Assembly: GCA_011526095.1 (NCBI GenBank)
Contig: WYBA01000313.1
Location: 1 to 64,000 of the forward strand
Reading direction: 5' to 3'
DNA from: Myxococcales bacterium
GTDB taxonomy: Bacteria; Myxococcota_A; Polyangia; Haliangiales; Haliangiaceae
DNA length: 64,000 nt
Part shown: positions 21,895 through 31,435 of the stretch, piece after piece
Numbering within the stretch: the first letter of the stretch is position 1
Layout of the letters: every line of letters starts with the position of its first letter
The notes under the pieces: generated by a model
Told to the model about the DNA's origin: nothing
Databases searched by the model: none
What the model saw: the letters and a program-made list of their open reading frames with translations, nothing else
Position numbers and translations under genes: made by a program

Positions 21895-21898
<4 letters not shown>
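21149..21898 (-). CDS. Sensor histidine kinase (transmitter only)
   Basis: The product has 249 residues from GTG 21898. The dimerisation box [22 protein letters not shown] carries the phospho-accepting His. The ATPase part shows [12 protein letters not shown] (N box), VGNDGPPVP (G1) and [18 protein letters not shown] (G2). No transmembrane or sensor domain precedes it, so it is a soluble kinase. Its start overlaps the stop of the FHA-GGDEF gene (GTGA), implying coupled translation and a joint signalling role. No response regulator is adjacent. Confidence 0.88.
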
Positions 21899-22785
<887 letters not shown>

Positions 22786-22849
22786 GGGAGGTCCCCAGAG
22801 CCTATCACCGCTCGCCGCTCGCAAGACACGGCCGGCGCCTACTCCGCAT

Positions 22850-23413
22850 CTACTCGGCGCCGGCCTCGGCGCACAGCAGGCGGTCATCACCCTCCTGCCT
22901 ACACACGATCGCGTCGACCACCTGGTAGCCGCCGCGGCGGAACCGGTACTCGTGGAGCAGCACCCGCCCGCCCGAGGTCAGCCGCCAGTAGCTGCGCAGG
23001 TCGACGAAGTTGTCCTCGCCCGCGCCGCCCGTCGGCTCGAGCGCGACGCCGGCGAGCGTGCCGGCGAACCGCTGGCACGGCTCGGCCGCGCCCTCGGGCG
23101 GCGACACGAACACGTTCCAGTAGCAGTTGCCCTCGACCGAGCACATCGTGCGGTCGGCGACGACGACCTCGACCCGGCCGTCCCCGTCGAGGTCGCGGTC
23201 GGCGTGGACCAGATCGGGCGCGGCGCCGAGCACCCCGGCCGAGTCCGGGCGCCCGCACTCGCCGACGCCGATCGCCGGGACCGGCACCACGGTCACGCGC
23301 GGGGCGGCCTTGGCCTTGCCCCCGCACGCCGCCGCGGCCATTGCGGCCAGCGGGACGACCAGGACCACGGAGGCGAGGAGCGAGCGAGGCGGGCGCGGCA
23401 CGTCACAGAACAT
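22850..23413 (-). CDS. Putative lipoprotein with acidic DxDxDG segment
   Basis: The product has 187 residues. The N-terminal hydrophobic stretch ends in AAAAC, a plausible lipobox. The mature part contains [18 protein letters not shown], an acidic loop like those of calcium-binding FG-GAP/VCBS-type repeats, and several Cys residues. Function unknown. Its start overlaps the end of pgi by 11 bp, so it is probably cotranscribed with pgi. Confidence 0.72.
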   Translation of the reverse strand: MFCDVPRPPRSLLASVVLVVPLAAMAAAACGGKAKAAPRVTVVPVPAIGVGECGRPDSAGVLGAAPDLVHADRDLDGDGRVEVVVADRTMCSVEGNCYWNVFVSPPEGAAEPCQRFAGTLAGVALEPTGGAGEDNFVDLRSYWRLTSGGRVLLHEYRFRRGGYQVVDAIVCRQEGDDRLLCAEAGAE

Positions 23414-24824
23414 AGCGAGGATCGCGGACCGGCGCCCGGGCGAGATCGGCGTAGCCGTCGCGGCCGAGCGCGGCGAACGTGAGGCGCTTGGCCTCCTCGA
23501 CCCCGGGCTGGTCGTACGGGTCGACCCCGTAGAGCGGCCCGGCGTACGCCGTCGCGAGCTCGAGCAGCATCAGCAGGGCGCCGACGCCCTCGGCGTCGAC
23601 CCGGCCGAGCTCGAGGTGGCCGACCGCGCGGCGGCGGCCGAGCAGCGACGCCATCGTGCCGCGCAGCTCGGCGTCCAGCAGCTCGCCCATGCCGCGGCCC
23701 GCGAGGTATGCGTAGTCGGGCTGGCTCGACGCCAGCGCGCCCGCCGGGATCGTGACCTCGACGCCGCGCTCGCGCGCCCCGAGGAACACCACCACCTTGT
23801 CGCGCGGGCCCTCGGCGTAGAGCTGGAGCTGGCTGTGCTGGTCGGTCGCGCCGCGCGCCGCGACCGGCGTCGGGCCGGTCTCGACGACGCGCCCGTCGGT
23901 CGCCTTCTCCTTGCCCAGGCTCTCCGCCCACAGCTGGCGGAACCAGTCCGCGGTGTCGTAGAGCGCGTCGACGTACGACATCATCACGACGATCGGGCGG
24001 CCCTTGACCGCGTGGTGCCAGTGCAGCAGCGCGGCGAGCGCGAGCGCCGGGTTGCGCCGCACGTCGCGCGCCGCCTCGGTCACCGCGCCCGGCCCGAACG
24101 CGCGGTCGCGCATCGCGCGCGCGCCGTCGAGCAGCCCCGAGACGTCGAGCCCCGCGACCGCCGCCGGCAGCAGGCCCACCGGCGTCAGCACGCTGAACCG
24201 CCCGCCGACCGACGGCGGCACGGCGAACGTCTGCCAGCCGCGCGCCTCGGCGGTCTTGCGCAGCGCGCCCTTGTGCGGATCCGTCGTCGCGACGATCAGC
24301 CGCCGCGCGCGCTCCGCGCCGAGGTGGCGCGTGAGCCACTCGTCGACGACGAGCAGCTGCGCCGCGGTCTCGGCGGTGCCGCCGCTCTTGGTGACGACGT
24401 TCCACACCGTGCGCTCGGGGTGACAGACCTCGAGCAGCGCGGCCATCGTCGCCGGGTCGACGTTGTCGGGGAACAGCAGGCGCCGCGGCAGCCCCGGTGC
24501 GCGCGGGCGCAGCGGGTCGAGCGGACGCGCCAGCGCCGAGTACAGCGCGCGCGGGCCGAGGCTCGACCCGCCGATGCCGAGGACGACCATCGTGTCGACC
24601 TCGGGCGGCAGCGCGCGCGCGTAGTCGAGGCACGCGCGCGCGGTCGCGCGATCGTCGGGGAGATCGAGGAAGCCGATGTCGCCGGCCGCGCGGCGCGCGG
24701 CGGTGGTGTCGACGGCGGCGGCGGCGGCGGCGGCGAGCGCGTCGAGGTCGGCCTCGGAGGCGCCGGCGTCGCCGATGCCGGCGGCGACCAGGCCGGTCGC
24801 GTCGAAGGTGCACGGTGCGGTCAT
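23403..24824 (-). CDS. pgi: Glucose-6-phosphate isomerase
   Basis: The product has 473 residues from ATG 24824. Conserved blocks include VLGIGGSSLGPRALYSAL, WNVVTKSGGTAETAAQLL, GGRFSVLTPVGLLP and ATDQHSQLQLYAEGP, followed by PYDQPGVEEAKR near the C-terminus. Together these cover the sugar-phosphate site and catalytic Glu/His/Lys of the family. It interconverts glucose 6-phosphate and fructose 6-phosphate in glycolysis and gluconeogenesis. The divergent penicillin-binding gene starts 48 bp away. Confidence 0.96.
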   Translation of the reverse strand: MTAPCTFDATGLVAAGIGDAGASEADLDALAAAAAAAVDTTAARRAAGDIGFLDLPDDRATARACLDYARALPPEVDTMVVLGIGGSSLGPRALYSALARPLDPLRPRAPGLPRRLLFPDNVDPATMAALLEVCHPERTVWNVVTKSGGTAETAAQLLVVDEWLTRHLGAERARRLIVATTDPHKGALRKTAEARGWQTFAVPPSVGGRFSVLTPVGLLPAAVAGLDVSGLLDGARAMRDRAFGPGAVTEAARDVRRNPALALAALLHWHHAVKGRPIVVMMSYVDALYDTADWFRQLWAESLGKEKATDGRVVETGPTPVAARGATDQHSQLQLYAEGPRDKVVVFLGARERGVEVTIPAGALASSQPDYAYLAGRGMGELLDAELRGTMASLLGRRRAVGHLELGRVDAEGVGALLMLLELATAYAGPLYGVDPYDQPGVEEAKRLTFAALGRDGYADLARAPVRDPRYVL

Positions 24825-24872
24825 GGGGCACACAGTAAACGAGAATCTTGCCCACCGACGACGCCGGCGGGT

Positions 24873-26228
24873 ATGAACGAGATGACGCCGATGACCACCC
24901 CGCGGCACAGGCTCGCTCGGAATCTCGCCATCGCGATCGGGCTCGGCGCGGGCGCCGCCGCCCTCGCCGGCTCCTCGCAACCGCCCCCGGCCGCCGCCAA
25001 CCTGCGCGGCGCATCGCTCGACGGCGTCCGCGTCGCCGAGGCGACGACGGCGTCGGCCGCCGACGGTGACGCACCTGACGCGAACGCCGCGCCCGCGTCG
25101 AAGCGCGCCAGCAAGCGCGCCCAGCCGCCCGGCGACGCCGCGCTCGCCGGCGAGATCGATCTCGCGGCGATGGAGCGCGTCGACGATCACTACGAGGTCC
25201 CGCTCGCCGACGGCCGGCGCGCGGTGCTCACGCTCGATCCGGACCTGCAGGAGGCGGCCGAGAAGGTGCTGCGCCAGGCCAAGGCCCCGCGCGGCGCCGT
25301 CGTCGTGACGGCCACCGACGGGCGCGTGCTCGCCTACGCCGGCCGCCGCACCGAGGATCCCAAGGGCGGCAAGGACGGCATCGTCGATCCGTCGCTGCTC
25401 ACGACCGCGTGGGCGCCGGCGGCGTCGATCGTCAAGATCGCCACCGCCGCGGCGCTCGTCGACGCGGGCGTCCGCCCGCACGACGAGGTCTGCTACCACG
25501 GCGGGCTGCGCTCGGTGATGGAGTCCAACCTCGAGGACTCGCGCAAGGACAACCGCTGCAACGATCTGGCGTACGGCCTGGCGCACTCGCAGAACGCGAT
25601 CATCGCCAAGCTCGTCCACCGCCACCTCGAGCCGGCGCAGCTCGAGGCGACCGCCGAGGCGCTCGCGTTCGGCGGCGCGATGCCGGCGTGGGCGATGGGC
25701 GGCGACGCCGGCAAGATCGAGGTCCCGGCCGCCAAGGGCGTCGAGCTGGGCAAGACCGCGGCCGGGTTCGACGGCAGCTGGCTGTCCCCGGTCGGCGGCG
25801 CGATGCTCGCCAACACGTTCGCCACCGGCGGGATGCAGGTCACGCCGCGCCTGGTCGCCGCGGTGATCGAGCGCGACGGCACCCGCCGCGAGCTGACGCC
25901 GGCGCCGCCGCGCCGCGTGCTGTCCGAGGCCACCGCCGACGCGGTCGCGGAGATGATGGTGGAGACGTGCGACTCCGGCAGCGCGGCCAAGGCGTTCCGC
26001 GGCAAGGGCGGCCTGCCCCGCTCGACCAAGGTCGCGGGCAAGACCGGGACGCTGAGCCTCACCTCGCCGTTCTACCTGCAGTACTCGTGGTTCGTCGGGT
26101 TCGCGCCGGCGGACCAGCCCGAGGTGTCGATCAGCGTCATCCTCGGCAACACCGATCTGTGGTGGCTCAAGGGCCACACCGCGGCGCGGATGGTCCTCGC
26201 CGAGGCGCTGGCCGATCGCGAGCACTAG
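24873..26228 (+). CDS. Penicillin-binding protein, transpeptidase domain only
   Basis: The product has 451 residues from ATG 24873. A short N-terminus has a single hydrophobic signal or anchor (ARNLAIAIGLGAGAAALAG), then an Ala-rich linker. The penicillin-binding motifs are complete: S185-I-V-K188, AHSQNAI (SxN) and G-K390-T-G392. There is no glycosyltransferase or PASTA domain. It should cross-link peptidoglycan as a PbpA-like class B enzyme, or act as a carboxypeptidase-type relative; the motifs alone do not decide. Confidence 0.88.
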   Translation: MNEMTPMTTPRHRLARNLAIAIGLGAGAAALAGSSQPPPAAANLRGASLDGVRVAEATTASAADGDAPDANAAPASKRASKRAQPPGDAALAGEIDLAAMERVDDHYEVPLADGRRAVLTLDPDLQEAAEKVLRQAKAPRGAVVVTATDGRVLAYAGRRTEDPKGGKDGIVDPSLLTTAWAPAASIVKIATAAALVDAGVRPHDEVCYHGGLRSVMESNLEDSRKDNRCNDLAYGLAHSQNAIIAKLVHRHLEPAQLEATAEALAFGGAMPAWAMGGDAGKIEVPAAKGVELGKTAAGFDGSWLSPVGGAMLANTFATGGMQVTPRLVAAVIERDGTRRELTPAPPRRVLSEATADAVAEMMVETCDSGSAAKAFRGKGGLPRSTKVAGKTGTLSLTSPFYLQYSWFVGFAPADQPEVSISVILGNTDLWWLKGHTAARMVLAEALADREH

Positions 26229-26503
26229 TGCCGTGGCCGTCGCATTCTGCGCCGGCACGGCACGTCGCGTCGACCACACGGGGCTCGCCGCCCCGCCCGA
26301 CGAGCAGAGCTCGTCGGGACCCACCCCGCCAAGAGGTGCTCCGACGCGATCACGACGTGGCGGTCGGAGCACGAGTACCGCGGTCGCGCCACCTGGTGTG
26401 ATCCGGCTCGCGCGCGCCGTGGCCGTGACGGCGCCGGGCGGACGCGATATGCTCGGCGCGTGAATCACGCCCGTCCGCGTGCGTCACTGTCCGGGAGGAA
26501 CTC
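26229..26503 (+). other. Intergenic region with two 10-bp inverted repeats
   Basis: No gene is supported here. A perfect 10-bp hairpin with an AGA loop lies at 26296-26318 (arms CCCGACGAGC/GCTCGTCGGG). A second pair of 10-bp arms, GTGCTCCGAC/GTCGGAGCAC, lies at 26336-26372 around a 17-nt loop. Neither is followed by a clear T-run on either strand. They may terminate the upstream gene or form a leader structure for the downstream gene, whose strong GGGAGGAACTC site precedes ATG 26504. Confidence 0.5.
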
Positions 26504-27718
26504 ATGATCGCTTGGCCTGGTCTGTTCTCACGTGGTGGCGAGCTCGCGGCGATGTGCCTGACCGCCGGGGCGTTGACCCTGTTCGCGGCGGGCGACGCCC
26601 ACGCCAACCCTCGCGCCGAGGAGCTGAGCGCCCAGGCCGGCGACCTGTTGTTCGCCAGCCCGCCCGACTACGACGGCGCGATCGAGAAGTACCAGCAGGC
26701 GATCGTCCTCGCGCCCGAGGGCAAGTACTACTTCAACCTGTGCGCCGCGTACTACGAGAGCGGCCGCTACGGGCTGGCGCTGCAGGCGTGCGACGCGGTC
26801 GCGCAGGTCGGCGCCGACGACAAGGTCCTGGGCAAGACCGCCAAGGTCCTCGAGATGGTCGAGAAGCAGCTGCGCGGCATGGGCCTCGACCCGGCCGTGC
26901 TGCGCCAGCAGATCAAGCAGGCCGAGGAGGGTGACGGCGGCGGCGGCGACGGCGGCGGTGGTGACGGCGGCGACGGCGGCGGCGGTGACGGCGGCGGTGG
27001 TGACGGCGGCGGTGGTGACGGCGGCGGCGGCGACGGCGGCGGCGGCGGCGACGGCTCCGGTGGCGGCCCCGGCTCGGGGCAGGTCGACCTGGCGCAGTAC
27101 AACGCCGACAAGCCGCAGCAGTCGCTGTTCGCGACCAAGCCGCTGACCCACGACTACACGTGGACCGTGGGCGGCGCGATCCTGCCGTCGTCGGCGTCGG
27201 TCGGCGACGGCAACATGTTCGGCTCCGGCGCGTTCGGGATCCGCGGCTGGGTCGACTACATGGTCGTGCCGGCGCGCAAGATCGGCCTGCAGGGGCACAT
27301 CGGGTTCACCAACGTCGCGGCGGCCGACGAGTTCAGCGACTCGCTCAGCATCGTCGAGGTCGGCGGCTCGGTGTACGCCCACGTCAAGTGCATGGGCCGC
27401 ACGTGCATCACGCCGCTCGCCGGCCTCACGCTCGCCGGGCTGCAGCCGTCGAGCCTGGGTGAGGAGGTGCGGATGGCGACGATCGGCCTGCGCGCCGAGG
27501 GCGCCGTCTCGGTCGCGTTCGGGCCGCGCTGGCAGCACGTGCTGTCGTTCACGCCGGGGTTCAACGTCTACCTGCCGGCGTTCGGCTCGTACGACGACGG
27601 CACGTCGCCGTCGGACTTCGGCCTCGACAGGGCGTCGAGCACCTTCTACTTCGGCCTGGGCTACACGCGGCGGTTCGACACGCCGTTCGGCCAGGCGCCG
27701 TTCATCACCCTCGAGTAG
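26504..27718 (+). CDS. Exported TPR protein with Gly/Asp-rich linker and beta-rich C-terminal domain
   Basis: The product has 404 residues with a strong ribosome-binding site (GGGAGG) 5 bp before ATG 26504. A signal peptide (ending AGDAHAN) is followed by two TPR-like units (YDGAIEKYQQAIVLAP, YFNLCAAYYESGRYGLALQ). Then comes a roughly 45-residue linker of GGGGD units encoded at 26935-27068. The C-terminal 210 residues alternate amphipathic strands and end in TRRFDTPFGQAPFITLE, suggesting a small outer-membrane beta barrel. The fusion would place a periplasmic adaptor on a barrel. This is inference; no named family is recognised. Confidence 0.7.
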   Translation: MIAWPGLFSRGGELAAMCLTAGALTLFAAGDAHANPRAEELSAQAGDLLFASPPDYDGAIEKYQQAIVLAPEGKYYFNLCAAYYESGRYGLALQACDAVAQVGADDKVLGKTAKVLEMVEKQLRGMGLDPAVLRQQIKQAEEGDGGGGDGGGGDGGDGGGGDGGGGDGGGGDGGGGDGGGGGDGSGGGPGSGQVDLAQYNADKPQQSLFATKPLTHDYTWTVGGAILPSSASVGDGNMFGSGAFGIRGWVDYMVVPARKIGLQGHIGFTNVAAADEFSDSLSIVEVGGSVYAHVKCMGRTCITPLAGLTLAGLQPSSLGEEVRMATIGLRAEGAVSVAFGPRWQHVLSFTPGFNVYLPAFGSYDDGTSPSDFGLDRASSTFYFGLGYTRRFDTPFGQAPFITLE

Positions 27719-27734
27719 CGCGTGCCCGCGCGGC

Positions 27735-28616
27735 TCACACGGTGGCCTCGACCACCGTGCGCCGCGCCACCTCGGTGAAGCCGCGCGAGGCGTGCAGCGC
27801 CAGCGACGCGGCGTTGGTCGAGGCGATCAGCGCGCGCACCGCCGGAGCATCGACCCGCGCGAGCGCGTCGTCGAGCAGCGCGGCGGCCAGGCCGCGCCGG
27901 CGGGCGCCCGCCCGCACGCCGATCATGTCGATCACCGCGAACGGGCCATCGGCGTCGGCGTCGCGCAGCACGACGACGAACGCGGCGTAGCGGCCGTCCG
28001 CGTCGGCGAGCGCGCACGTCGCGTCGCGGTCCAGCCCCGGGCCATCGAGCAGCTCGCGCACCGCGTCGAGCTCGAGCGGCGCCGAGTTCGCCACGCCCGC
28101 GAAGCTGTCGTCGTGGACGTCGCGCAGCGCCGCGGCCTCGAGGCGCGCGTACGGCACGCGCCGCCACGGGCCGGCCCACCGCGCCCCGTCGCCGGGCGCC
28201 CGCCGCCGCGCCACCGTCACGAAGTCGAACGCCGGCGCGAACCCGGCCGCCGCGAGCGCGGCGCGCTTGACGTCCTCCCCGGGGAATACGCTGACCCGCG
28301 CCCGCGACGCGCCGCACGCGCGCGCCCGCGACACCAGCGTCTCGGCGAGGAACCGCGCCGCGGCCGGCGTCGCCGCGAACACCGGCGCGCCGTAGCACCA
28401 CGGCGGCGCCTCGACCCAGCCGGCGCACCCGACGACCGCGTCGCGATCGACCGCGACCACGACCTGGCGCCCGCGCGCGCGCGCGACGTCCCACAGCTGG
28501 CTCGCCAGCTCGTCCCGCGACATCGGCGGGTGCGCGCCGACGGTGGCGAGGTGCAGCGCGTGGATCGCCGGCAGGTCGGCCTGCGCGAGCGCGCGGCCAC
28601 GCGCCACGACGGTCAC
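27735..28616 (-). CDS. Tandem GNAT acetyltransferase
   Basis: The product has 293 residues from GTG 28616, overlapping the upstream stop (GTGA). Two GNAT-like halves can be traced. The C-terminal one has the clear acetyl-CoA-binding pattern VIDMIGVRAGARRRGLAAALLDDAL and ends ASLALHASRGFTEVARR. The N-terminal half is more divergent (VVVAVDRDAVVGCAGW). The substrate is unknown. Confidence 0.78.
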   Translation of the reverse strand: MTVVARGRALAQADLPAIHALHLATVGAHPPMSRDELASQLWDVARARGRQVVVAVDRDAVVGCAGWVEAPPWCYGAPVFAATPAAARFLAETLVSRARACGASRARVSVFPGEDVKRAALAAAGFAPAFDFVTVARRRAPGDGARWAGPWRRVPYARLEAAALRDVHDDSFAGVANSAPLELDAVRELLDGPGLDRDATCALADADGRYAAFVVVLRDADADGPFAVIDMIGVRAGARRRGLAAALLDDALARVDAPAVRALIASTNAASLALHASRGFTEVARRTVVEATV

Positions 28617-29593
28617 GGCGCGCCCGAGCCCGGGTCGCCCGCGTCGATCGCCGCGATCTTGCGGGCGAGGTCGTCGTCATCGTCGTCGCGCGCCGCCGGC
28701 GCGCGCGCGAGGCGCTCGCGCAGCCACGCGTCGAGCTTCGGCGCGGTCTGCGGCAGGAACTCGGTCTCGAGCCGCGCCGGCGCCTCGCGCAGCAGGTGCT
28801 CCGCCATGTCCGACTCGCCGCGTGCGCCGAACGCCCACGCCAGCAAGACGACGCTCGCGCCGAACCGGCTGGTCCGCAGCGCGGCCTTGGCCCACTCGAA
28901 CAGCTCCTCGTCGGGCGGCAGCAGCGCGACGTCGCCGGCGTGGAACGCGATCATCAGATCCGTCAGCGCCAGCTCCATCGCGAAGTAGTCGCCGCGCGGC
29001 GCCTCCTCGAGCTCGGCGCGCGCGGCGCGCGCGTCGGCGAGCCGGTCCATCGCGGCCAGGAGCTGGACGCGATCGAAGGTGCAGATCCAGTACATGCCGC
29101 GCCCGCGCCCGCGCATCCGCGCGAGCGCGCCGAGCGCGCGCTCGTAGCGGCCGAGCGCGGCGTCGAAGTTGCCGCGCTGCCACTCGAGCTTGCCGGCGAG
29201 GTAGTCGATGAACGGCGGGAACTGGTTGCCGAGCTGGCGGCCCTCGAGCGCGGTGACGATCGCGTAGGCCTCGTCGCGCCGCCCCGCCGAGGCGAGCGCG
29301 AGCGCGCGCTGGAACTCGCGCCCGTGACGCAGCTGCCACACCAGAAAGCCCATCGTCACGGCGCCGACCAGCACCCCGGCGATCGGGCTGACCAGCACGC
29401 CGACCGCGCCCGCGCCGATGCCGACGACGCTGCCGACCACGCCCCAGCCGACCACCGACGCCCGTCGCATCGCCTTGGGGCCGAGCACGCGCCCCTGGTC
29501 GTCGAGCAGCAAGACCTCGCCCGGCTTGGCGGTGTCGAGCGAGGACGACACCCGCCACACGAGCTTGTCCTGGGGCTCGGCCGAGGCGGTCAC
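28613..29593 (-). CDS. Membrane protein with cytoplasmic TPR-like domain
   Basis: The product has 326 residues from GTG 29593. Two hydrophobic segments near residues 47-85 (VVGSVVGIGAGAVGVLVSPI and the next) precede about 200 residues of helical repeats (FDAALGRYERALGAL). The end is acidic (DDDDDD). No enzyme motif is present. It is translationally coupled to the GNAT gene downstream. Confidence 0.65.
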   Translation of the reverse strand: MTASAEPQDKLVWRVSSSLDTAKPGEVLLLDDQGRVLGPKAMRRASVVGWGVVGSVVGIGAGAVGVLVSPIAGVLVGAVTMGFLVWQLRHGREFQRALALASAGRRDEAYAIVTALEGRQLGNQFPPFIDYLAGKLEWQRGNFDAALGRYERALGALARMRGRGRGMYWICTFDRVQLLAAMDRLADARAARAELEEAPRGDYFAMELALTDLMIAFHAGDVALLPPDEELFEWAKAALRTSRFGASVVLLAWAFGARGESDMAEHLLREAPARLETEFLPQTAPKLDAWLRERLARAPAARDDDDDDLARKIAAIDAGDPGSGAP

Positions 29594-29602
29594 CTCTCGA
29601 AT

Positions 29603-29896
29603 CTAGCCGAGATCCGCCGGCGCGAGGTCGGCCAGGCGCTGCCGCCCGCGCCGCCGCCGCAACGTGTGCTCGACCGACTGGGCCTCGCCACGACTGGCGA
29701 ACGGCCCATGAACGCGCGCCACCCGCCACGGTCGCCCGGCACGGGTCGAGCGTGCCCCGCCGGCCAGCTCGCCGTTGTGCTGGCGGGCGCGTCGCTCGAC
29801 GTCCTTGGCGACGCCGACGTAGGTCCTGTGGGCGCGCGCCGACACGAGCACGTAGGCGAACCACCGATCGCGAGGCACGCCGCATCGTAACGACAC
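29603..29896 (-). CDS. GIY-YIG nuclease family protein
   Basis: The product has 97 residues from GTG 29896; GTG 29878 is an alternative start. It has the UPF0213-like single-domain layout: FAYVLVSARAHRTYVGVAKDVERRARQHN, in which the GIY-YIG pair appears as YVL...YVG with Arg and His following, then GRPWRVARVHGPFASRGEAQSVE, with the conserved Glu in the helix. It probably cleaves nucleic acid; the biological role of this small family is unclear. Confidence 0.8.
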   Translation of the reverse strand: MSLRCGVPRDRWFAYVLVSARAHRTYVGVAKDVERRARQHNGELAGGARSTRAGRPWRVARVHGPFASRGEAQSVEHTLRRRRGRQRLADLAPADLG

Positions 29897-29996
29897 GGTG
29901 CGTGCGAGGCGGAATTTTCGCCGCTGGCGAGATCCTACCCGCCGAGCTTTTCGGGTACGGTGGCCACACTTTCACTCGTTTCCGGGAGCAGCACCC

Positions 29997-31286
29997 ATGG
30001 CCGACCAGACCGCCAAGCTCACGCTACCCGACGGACGCTCGTGCAACCTGCCCGTCGTCGTGGGCACCGAGAACGAGCACGCCGTCGACATCAGATCGCT
30101 GCGTGCCGACACCGGCTACATCACCCTCGACTCCGGGTACATGAACACCGGCGCGACGACCAGCGCCATCACGTACATCGACGGCGAGGCCGGCATCCTG
30201 CGCTACCGCGGCATCCCGATCGAGGATCTCGCGGAGAAGTCCACGTTCGTCGAGACCGCGTACCTGCTGATCCACGGCGAGCTGCCCACCCAGGCCCAGC
30301 TCGACACGTTCTCGCATCAGCTCACGCGTCACTCGATGATCCACGAGGACATGCACCACTTCTACGCGGGCTTCCCGTCGACCAGCCACCCGATGGCGGT
30401 GATCGCGGCGATGGTCAGCTCGATGTCGGCGTACTACCCGGACTGCCTCGACCGGTCGTCGCCGATGGATCTGCACATCACGCGGATCCTGTCGAAGGTC
30501 CGGACGATCGCGGCGTTCGCGTACAAGAAGAGCATCGGGCAGCCGGTCATGTACCCGCGCAACGCCCTGCCCTACTGCGCGAACTTCCTGCACATGATGT
30601 TCGCGGTCCCGGCCGAGCCGTACGAGCCGGACCCGATCGTCGTCAAGGCGCTCAACCAGCTCTTCATCCTCCACGCCGACCACGAGCAGAACTGCTCGAC
30701 GTCGACGGTGCGGCTCGTCGGCAGCTCCGGCGCGAACGTCTACGCCGCGGTCGCCGCCGGCGTGCTCGCGCTGTGGGGCCCGCTGCACGGCGGCGCCAAC
30801 CAGGAGGTGGTCGAGATGCTCGAGGAGATCCAGGCCTCGGGCAGCGACGTCAAGCAGTTCGTCTCGGACATCAAGAACAAGAAGGGCAACCGGCGCCTGA
30901 TGGGCTTCGGCCACCGGGTCTACAAGAACTACGACCCGCGGGCCAAGGTCCTCAAGAGCATGGCCGACGAGCTGCTCAACCACCTCGGCATCAACGACCC
31001 GATGCTCGACATCGCCCGCGAGCTCGAGGAGACCGCGCTCAAGGACGATTACTTCATCAGCAAGAAGCTGTACCCGAACGTCGACTTCTACAGCGGCATC
31101 CTCTACCGCGCGATCGGCATCCCGACGCCGATGTTCACGGTGATGTTCGCGCTCGGCCGCATCCCCGGCTGGATCGCCCACTGGAAGGAGATGGTCGAGG
31201 ACACCTCGACCAAGATCGGCCGCCCGCGCCAGATCTACACCGGCCAGCCCCAGCGCGCGTACGTCCCGCGCGAGCTGCGCAAGTAG
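29997..31286 (+). CDS. gltA: Citrate synthase
   Basis: The product has 429 residues from ATG 29997, typical of the hexameric type II enzyme. Catalytic residues sit in LHADHEQNCSTSTVR, GPLHGGANQEV, MGFGHRVYK and the Asp of YPNVDFYSG. The N-terminus shows the usual small beta domain. It condenses oxaloacetate and acetyl-CoA at the entry of the citric acid cycle. The divergent GIY-YIG gene starts 100 bp away, so the promoter lies in that gap. A hairpin with a T-run follows the stop codon. Confidence 0.97.
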   Translation: MADQTAKLTLPDGRSCNLPVVVGTENEHAVDIRSLRADTGYITLDSGYMNTGATTSAITYIDGEAGILRYRGIPIEDLAEKSTFVETAYLLIHGELPTQAQLDTFSHQLTRHSMIHEDMHHFYAGFPSTSHPMAVIAAMVSSMSAYYPDCLDRSSPMDLHITRILSKVRTIAAFAYKKSIGQPVMYPRNALPYCANFLHMMFAVPAEPYEPDPIVVKALNQLFILHADHEQNCSTSTVRLVGSSGANVYAAVAAGVLALWGPLHGGANQEVVEMLEEIQASGSDVKQFVSDIKNKKGNRRLMGFGHRVYKNYDPRAKVLKSMADELLNHLGINDPMLDIARELEETALKDDYFISKKLYPNVDFYSGILYRAIGIPTPMFTVMFALGRIPGWIAHWKEMVEDTSTKIGRPRQIYTGQPQRAYVPRELRK

Positions 31287-31307
31287 CGCGCGCCGCGCGC
31301 TCGTCTC

Positions 31308-31337
31308 GACGGGGCCCACGCGGCCCCGTCGCCGTTT
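31308..31337 (+). terminator. Intrinsic-type terminator after gltA
   Basis: Perfect 9-bp arms GACGGGGCC (31308-31316) and GGCCCCGTC (31322-31330) enclose a 5-nt loop and are followed by GCCGTTTT. It lies 21 bp after the gltA stop, as expected for a factor-independent terminator. The T-run is short and offset by 3 bases. Confidence 0.7.
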
Positions 31338-31435
31338 TCGGCCCCCGCAGGACGCGGCTTCGCCGCGGCGAGAGGGGGCGGGACCCTTCGACTCCGGCTC
31401 GCTCGCGCTCGCCGTCGCTCAGGGCGAGCGGGCCA

